38,044 nt of DNA from Thioclava dalianensis. Its GTDB lineage: Bacteria > Pseudomonadota > Alphaproteobacteria > Rhodobacterales > Rhodobacteraceae. Under the pieces are notes generated by a model, which worked only from the letters and a program-made list of their open reading frames with translations, was not told the origin of the DNA and did not search any database. The DNA lies in the NCBI RefSeq assembly GCF_000715505.1, contig NZ_JHEH01000027.1, positions 1 to 38,044 of the forward strand, read 5' to 3'. Both the position numbers and the translations under genes were made by a program. Of this stretch, positions 33,743 through 38,044 are shown piece after piece. Each line of letters begins with the position of its first letter. Positions within the stretch are counted from its first letter, which is position 1.

Positions 33743-35122
33743 TTACATCGGCGCCAGCCACGGCCCGCGCCAGAAGCGGGTCATCATCAGCGCGCCTGCG
33801 CAGGCCAGCCCGATCACCAGACCAAACCAGAGCCCCACCCCGCCAAAACCCAGCGGGAAGGCCAGAACATAGCTCATCGGAATGCCAATCAGCCAATAGC
33901 TGAGCACTGCCATCCACATCGGCACGCGGGTATCTTGCACCCCGCGCAAAAGCCCCAACGCCATCACCTGCATCAGATCGAACAGCTGAAACAGCGCCGC
34001 GACCATCAGGAAGCGGGCGGCAAAGACCACGATCTGCGGGGTCGCCGGGTTATCGGCATCCAGAAACAGCTTGGAGAGCGGCGCACCGAAGGCAAAGAAG
34101 CCCGCCATCGCCAGCAGCCCCACGCCCAGCGACAGGCTCACCACCACAAGGGCCCCGTCGCGCAGACGCCGCGAATCGCGCGCACCATGCGCCCGACCGG
34201 CACGCACCGTCGCCACGTTCGACAGGCCCACATGGATCATGAAAACCACCGTGGTGATTTCGAGCGCGATCCCATGGGCGGCCAGTTCTATCGTGCCGAC
34301 CCAGCCCATCATCAGCGCCGAGGCCTGAAACATCGAGCCCTCCGCCACCGATGTCAGCCCGACCGGCACGCCCATCCGCACGACGCTCCAAAGGGTCTCC
34401 CAATCGGGCCGCCAGAACCGCGAGAACAGCGCAATATGGCGCAGCCCCGGCGCGCGCGCGGCATAGATCGCCTGCGCCACAAGGCTCAGGCAGGTGACGC
34501 TCAGCGAGGCAATCGCAGCCCCTCGCACGCCCATCTCGGGCGCGCCCAGATTGCCGAAGATCAGCAGCCAGTTGATCGCCGCGTTCAACACGACCGCGCC
34601 CAGCGTGATCCACAACAGCACCTGCGTGCGCTCATGTGCCGAAAGATAGGAACGCAGCACCATCATCGACAGCGCAGGCGCCAAGGCAAAGCCCAGCACG
34701 CGCAGATACTCTTGCGCCAAAGCCGCGATTTCGGGCGTCTGGCCCAGCCAGCCCAGCACCGTTGCGGAATGCCATGTCAGCGGCAGCACGGCTACGCCAT
34801 AGAGCACCGAAACCCAGATCCCCATGCGCGTGTCGCGCCGCGCCTGCACCTCGTCGCCCGCCCCAAGACTGGCCGAGACCCGCCCCATGACCGCCAGCGC
34901 CACGCCATTGCCCAGCATGAACAGCGAGAAGAAATAGGACGATCCCAGAACGAGCGCGGCGAGCGCCTCCACCCCGTACCAGCCGACCATCACCGTGTCG
35001 GTGACGTTGAGCAGCATCTGGGCGAGATTGGAACCGATCAGCGGCAAGCCCAAAACACAGATCGCCCGCATATGGCGGGCGATCGGCATGGGCGCCGTTT
35101 GGGATGGGGCGAGATCGGTCAT
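33743..35122 (-). CDS. MATE-family multidrug/sodium antiporter (NorM-like)
   Basis: 459 residues with twelve predicted transmembrane helices in two MatE repeats (about 22-185 and 245-410). The first repeat contains LPLIGSNLAQMLLNVTDTVMVGWYG, in parts diagnostic: LNVTDTVMVG is the MATE signature. NorM-type proteins export cationic drugs and dyes in exchange for Na+ or H+. The ATG at 35122 lies 39 bases from the neighbouring cytochrome b stop, on the same strand; they may share a transcript. Substrate unknown. Confidence 0.92.
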   Translation of the reverse strand: MTDLAPSQTAPMPIARHMRAICVLGLPLIGSNLAQMLLNVTDTVMVGWYGVEALAALVLGSSYFFSLFMLGNGVALAVMGRVSASLGAGDEVQARRDTRMGIWVSVLYGVAVLPLTWHSATVLGWLGQTPEIAALAQEYLRVLGFALAPALSMMVLRSYLSAHERTQVLLWITLGAVVLNAAINWLLIFGNLGAPEMGVRGAAIASLSVTCLSLVAQAIYAARAPGLRHIALFSRFWRPDWETLWSVVRMGVPVGLTSVAEGSMFQASALMMGWVGTIELAAHGIALEITTVVFMIHVGLSNVATVRAGRAHGARDSRRLRDGALVVVSLSLGVGLLAMAGFFAFGAPLSKLFLDADNPATPQIVVFAARFLMVAALFQLFDLMQVMALGLLRGVQDTRVPMWMAVLSYWLIGIPMSYVLAFPLGFGGVGLWFGLVIGLACAGALMMTRFWRGPWLAPM

Positions 35123-35161
35123 GCGGGATCGCTAGCCCCGCAGGTTCAACCGGTCAAGCGC

Positions 35162-35785
35162 TCAATCCTCTTTGACGATCTTCTTGCCGGTGATCATCGG
35201 CTTGATAAGATTTTCACGCTTCCAGAACCGGTAATACAGAACCGCCGCGATATGCAGGCAGACCACGATCAGCAGCACGCTGGAGATCGTCTCATGCACA
35301 TTGGGCGACAGGCTTTGTGAGATGCTGTCGGGCACATATTGCGCCCAAGGACCGACATTGATGAAATCCTGCGGATCCGATGTCAGCCCGGTGAGAACCT
35401 GCAAAATCAAAAGCCCGAGCATCGCAAAGACGGACCATGCGCCCAGCGGGTTATGGCCCGGCCAATGCGAGGCATTGCGCGTGGGCAGATGGCGCAGGTA
35501 ACGCAGGGTGGCGTTCGGCCCATAGATGAAGCTCGTGAACCGTGCGGGGCGCGGCCCGATAAGCCCCCAGATCAGGCGGATCACCACAAGGCCCCCGATC
35601 GTGTAGCCAAAATAGAAATGCCAAGTCATCTGGTTCGGGCCCCATTCCCCCAAGCCCCAGGCACCGGCAAACGCCAGCACCAAGAGCCAGTGGAACGACC
35701 GCACAACCGGATCCCAGACCTTCACGACACGAGCTTTGGAAGAGCTGTCCGCCTGCATCGAGTTACTTCGCGCGGAATTCGTCAT
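35162..35785 (-). CDS. Membrane cytochrome b (b561 / Ni-Fe hydrogenase-type cytochrome b)
   Basis: 207 residues with four to five transmembrane helices. Likely heme ligands are H32 (RSFHWLLV), H56 (WHFYFGY), H164 (NVHETISS) and H178 (VCLHIAAV). The start VWDPVVRSFHWLLVL is the family hallmark. The ATG at 35785 overlaps the cytochrome c' gene by 23 bases; an alternative ATG at 35758 avoids the overlap and gives a more typical N-terminus, and neither has a strong ribosome site. With cytochrome c' it probably forms a membrane-to-periplasm electron route; no hydrogenase genes are near. Confidence 0.88.
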   Translation of the reverse strand: MTNSARSNSMQADSSSKARVVKVWDPVVRSFHWLLVLAFAGAWGLGEWGPNQMTWHFYFGYTIGGLVVIRLIWGLIGPRPARFTSFIYGPNATLRYLRHLPTRNASHWPGHNPLGAWSVFAMLGLLILQVLTGLTSDPQDFINVGPWAQYVPDSISQSLSPNVHETISSVLLIVVCLHIAAVLYYRFWKRENLIKPMITGKKIVKED

Positions 35786-36206
35786 GGCAGCTCTTGCATG
35801 CGCCGCCGACCTGACCGAGCGCCGGGCCGAGCGTGTCCTTGCTGGCCGCCGCTGCCGGAAGCGCTGCCACCGCCTCTTTCAACGCGGCATATTTCGCGGT
35901 GAAATCGCTCGGTTTTTCCCAGATCCCGGGCTTGGCACGGGTGTTGCTCATCGTGTCGGTCGAAGTGCCCTTCACGAAGAGCGGCGTGATATCGACATTG
36001 GTCAGCGCCACCATGTTATTGGCCGCAACGCCTGCTGTGTCGGCGTTGAACTCCGTCTTGCCCTGAGCCATAGGCGCGAGCACGGACATCTGGGCGCTGA
36101 GCAGATGGAAAAAGCCCTGACGCGCCTTCACGGCATCGTCGGGCGACTGGGCTGCAACCATTCCAGCAGGCAGCGTCAGGCAAAGGGCGAGAAGGGTCTT
36201 GCGCAT
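35763..36206 (-). CDS. Cytochrome c' (class II cytochrome c)
   Basis: 147 residues. The signal peptide MRKTLLALCLTLPAGMVAA is cleaved before Q20. A four-helix-bundle body ends with the C-terminal heme site C137-KS-C140-H141, the position typical of cytochrome c'. Other marks are ARQGFFHLLSAQM and KPGIWEKPSDF. The ATG at 36206 has GGGAGA eight bases upstream; the open frame continues to 36272 without support. Cytochromes c' bind NO and may protect against nitrosative stress; pairing with a cytochrome b suggests an electron-transfer role. Operon with the downstream cytochrome b gene. Confidence 0.92.
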   Translation of the reverse strand: MRKTLLALCLTLPAGMVAAQSPDDAVKARQGFFHLLSAQMSVLAPMAQGKTEFNADTAGVAANNMVALTNVDITPLFVKGTSTDTMSNTRAKPGIWEKPSDFTAKYAALKEAVAALPAAAASKDTLGPALGQVGGACKSCHDEFRAK

Positions 36207-36234
36207 CGTGATCTCCCAATCGTTGAAAATTGTT

Positions 36235-36248
36235 ACGATCTCGATCGT
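36235..36248. promoter_or_regulatory. Inverted repeat upstream of cytochrome c' gene
   Basis: ACGATC (36235-36240), TC, GATCGT (36243-36248) is a six-base inverted repeat, flanked by GTTAC-like ends. It lies 28 bases upstream of the cytochrome c' start and may be an operator; the regulator is unknown. Confidence 0.35.
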
Positions 36249-36416
36249 TACACGAAGCGGAGGATAGCCCAAGCCCTAATCGCTGTGCGGCCAGACACAT
36301 TTGGTCTGCCAAGCTGCGGAACAGGCACTATTTCTTGCGCGACTTTCCGCGCACACGCAAGATTTCTACGACGGAACCGCCCGACATCGCCGTTTAAGGC
36401 CCTTTGGCAAACACGC

Positions 36417-37019
36417 TCAGCGCTCGGGCTTTCGCACGACGAAATCGATCAATGCCGCGCGCCCCGAATGCCCTGTACCCGAATCGAGATCGGCGTCGTA
36501 ATCCGCTTGATGCAGCACCTCCCAGCGCGGGAAGGCTTGGTGCAGCAGATCAAGATCGTAGAGCTGCGAAACCTGCCCTGGCCCGCCGCTGCCATATCGG
36601 GGCTGACGCCGGGCAAAACCGTGGATCATCGCGATCCCGCCGGGCGTGAGGGCCTGCGCGATCCCATCAAAAATCTCATCGCGGAACGCCGGGTCTGCAA
36701 ACTGGAAAAAGCACCCTAAAACAAAATCATAGATGCCATCTGGCCAGTCATATCCACGCAGATCATCGGAAATGAACGCCAGCGACACGCCGCGCTCACG
36801 CGCCAGATCGGCCGCCTTGCCACGCGCATTGGCCGACGATTCGAGCGCTGTCACCTGCGCGCCCTGCTCTGCGAGATAGACGGCATTGCGCCCCTCGCCC
36901 TCGGCAATCGACAGGACCTTGGCACCGCGCGGAATGCGCCATTGCTGGCGTGCGACAAAATCGGCGGGCGCGCGACCATATAGGTAATCCACACCCGAAA
37001 AGCGCTCATTCCAATCCAC
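36417..37019 (-). CDS. Class I SAM-dependent methyltransferase (TehB-like)
   Basis: 200 residues from GTG 37019 (MDWNERFSGVDYLYGRAP). An ATG six codons upstream (37037) would place the ribosome site AGGGAGG (37031-37025) inside the gene, whereas that site is five bases before the GTG, so the GTG is the likely start. SAM-binding motif I is VLSIAEGEGRNA (35-46), with acidic E60 after strand 2. A DFVLGCFFQFADP segment and a C-terminal AALIDFVVRKPE complete a Methyltransf_25/TehB-type fold. Substrate is unknown; tellurite or thiol methylation is only an analogy. Confidence 0.87.
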   Translation of the reverse strand: MDWNERFSGVDYLYGRAPADFVARQQWRIPRGAKVLSIAEGEGRNAVYLAEQGAQVTALESSANARGKAADLARERGVSLAFISDDLRGYDWPDGIYDFVLGCFFQFADPAFRDEIFDGIAQALTPGGIAMIHGFARRQPRYGSGGPGQVSQLYDLDLLHQAFPRWEVLHQADYDADLDSGTGHSGRAALIDFVVRKPER

Positions 37020-37298
37020 AGCAACCTCCCTATCCATAAAGATGAGATGGGGGGCACTCAGAGCGAGGGCAAGTTTACGCGCACGGCGCTTGGGCGTGTT
37101 TTTGCCGCCACCCTACACCCGGTGCCGCCACTGCCCAACAAATACGCATTGCGCCGAAAGGATCGCATCAAATGAGACGCGCGGCGCGGCGAACAAAGTC
37201 GTGTGAACCGATGTCACATCTGACAAAAACTCGCAGCATGCGGGCTTTCCATTTCCTGCTGCGCACCGGCATACCATGTGCAACAGAGGGAGATCCTG
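37020..37298. other. Intergenic region between divergent methyltransferase and GST genes
   Basis: 279 bases. Apart from the ribosome sites at both ends, I see no RNA gene, repeat or supportable protein. Short frames here overlap the start of the GST gene in other phases and look like chance. Confidence 0.5.
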
Positions 37299-37958
37299 AT
37301 GACCACGCTTTACGGAAACTACCATTCCCGCGCCAGCCGCGCCCTGTGGCTGCTTGAAGAGATCAAACTGCCCTTCAAGCTGACCCATGTCGTGCAGGCC
37401 GTGCGCCTCGCCGATCCGTTGGCACCCGACGCGCCGCTCAACACGCGCTCGGCAGAGTTTCGCAAGCTCTCACCGATGGGCGCGATCCCGGTGCTTGAGG
37501 ATGATGGGCTGATCTTGGCGGAATCGCTGGCCATCAACCTGCATCTCGCACGCAAGTCCGGCGGACCGCTCGCCCCCGCCAATGAGCGCGAGCTGGCCCT
37601 GATGGAGCAATGGGCGCTCTTTGCCGCCACTTGGATCGAGAATGACACGCTGGCGCTGACGCTGCTTTATCGGCGGGGCGAGCAAGACAGCGAGGCCGGA
37701 CGGCAAGAGATCGCGCGGCTCACCGGCAAGCTGGCGCGCCCGCTCGCAGCGCTCGAAGCCCATCTGGAAGGGCATAGCCACATGGTCGGCGGGCGTTTCA
37801 CCGTGGCCGATATCAACACCGCCGAGATCCTGCGCTACGGGATGGCCTATCCGCAGCTCCTCGACGCCTACCCGCGTCTGGCCCGCTGGCTTGAGCTGTG
37901 CCACGCCCGTGCAGGCTTCCGCGATATGTGGCGCAAATTCGAAGCCGAGCCCGTCTGA
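37299..37958 (+). CDS. Glutathione S-transferase family protein
   Basis: 219 residues. The N-terminal thioredoxin-like domain (1-85) starts MTTLYGNYHSRASRALWLLEE with a probable catalytic serine at S10 or S13 and the cis-proline motif GAIPVLEDDGLILAESLAI. The all-helical C-terminal domain (about 95-215) includes GGRFTVADINTAEILRY, the conserved N-capping box of GSTs. Start at 37299 is supported by AGAGGGAG six bases upstream. Likely conjugates glutathione to electrophiles or reduces thiol substrates; physiological substrate unknown. It is followed by 86 bases with no visible gene. Confidence 0.92.
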   Translation: MTTLYGNYHSRASRALWLLEEIKLPFKLTHVVQAVRLADPLAPDAPLNTRSAEFRKLSPMGAIPVLEDDGLILAESLAINLHLARKSGGPLAPANERELALMEQWALFAATWIENDTLALTLLYRRGEQDSEAGRQEIARLTGKLARPLAALEAHLEGHSHMVGGRFTVADINTAEILRYGMAYPQLLDAYPRLARWLELCHARAGFRDMWRKFEAEPV

Positions 37959-38044
37959 TCCGCGAATCGGGCCCTACCGCCCAGTGATTCGCAGCCCCGA
38001 ACGCGCTTTCCCTCCGTCTCCCCGCCCGACACCGACAGCGGCGG

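Overview
The window is chromosomal DNA of an alphaproteobacterium, almost certainly Rhodobacteraceae (Paracoccus / Thioclava / Rhodobacter-like). This rests on the high GC content, dense gene packing, and a cytochrome c-550-type gene directly upstream of aa3 oxidase subunit I (the Paracoccus cycA-ctaD order). A divergent DUF1285 / MoxR-DUF58-DUF4159 cluster and copies of a GGGATATTT-type intergenic repeat also fit. The genus is inference. I see no phage, IS element, CRISPR array or plasmid gene; this is mostly housekeeping chromosome.

Layout. 1-2445 (minus): translationally coupled MoxR - DUF58 - BatA/DUF4159 cluster, the last gene cut by the window edge. 2518-4688 (plus): DUF1285 protein, hydroxypyruvate isomerase, a small glycosyltransferase. 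4715-8599 (minus): zinc-type CDF exporter and DNA polymerase I, separated by an inverted pair of intergenic repeats. 8747-13254: a 53-aa conserved-looking small protein, a zinc-finger protein, an orphan YadG-like ABC ATPase, dapA and a Tat-type soluble lytic transglycosylase. 13334-17072: an EamA transporter, the two halves of MnmC as separate divergent genes, and a TetR - membrane protein operon with a visible palindromic operator. 17222-21851 (minus): a complete polyamine-type ABC importer (ATPase, binding protein, two permeases) with hairpins between its genes. 22168-22254: tRNA-Leu(GAG). 22624-25738 (plus): lipB, cytochrome c-550, ctaD. 25874-28452: DUF2244, DUF3008, YqeY, carA. 28572-30620: a 682-aa glycosyltransferase with an N-terminal MshEN-type domain. 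30621-37958: GntR regulator, HAD phosphatase, unknown two-helix membrane protein, UbiH-like hydroxylase, MATE exporter, cytochrome b + cytochrome c' operon, SAM methyltransferase and a glutathione S-transferase.

How the genes fit together. Two respiratory modules stand out: cytochrome c-550 with its oxidase subunit, and cytochrome c' with a membrane cytochrome b. The most notable locus is the membrane glycosyltransferase at 28572. Its N-terminus carries two adjacent 24-residue motifs, five residues apart, as in c-di-GMP-binding MshEN domains. A perfect TTAA-N7-TTAA site, the consensus for the regulator CtrA, lies 53 bases upstream of its start codon. Together they suggest a surface polysaccharide synthase controlled by CtrA at transcription and by c-di-GMP at the protein. 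That is inference from sequence motifs and needs experiments.

Several start codons were reassigned downstream of the longest possible frame, using ribosome-binding sites and family N-termini; the entries say where.
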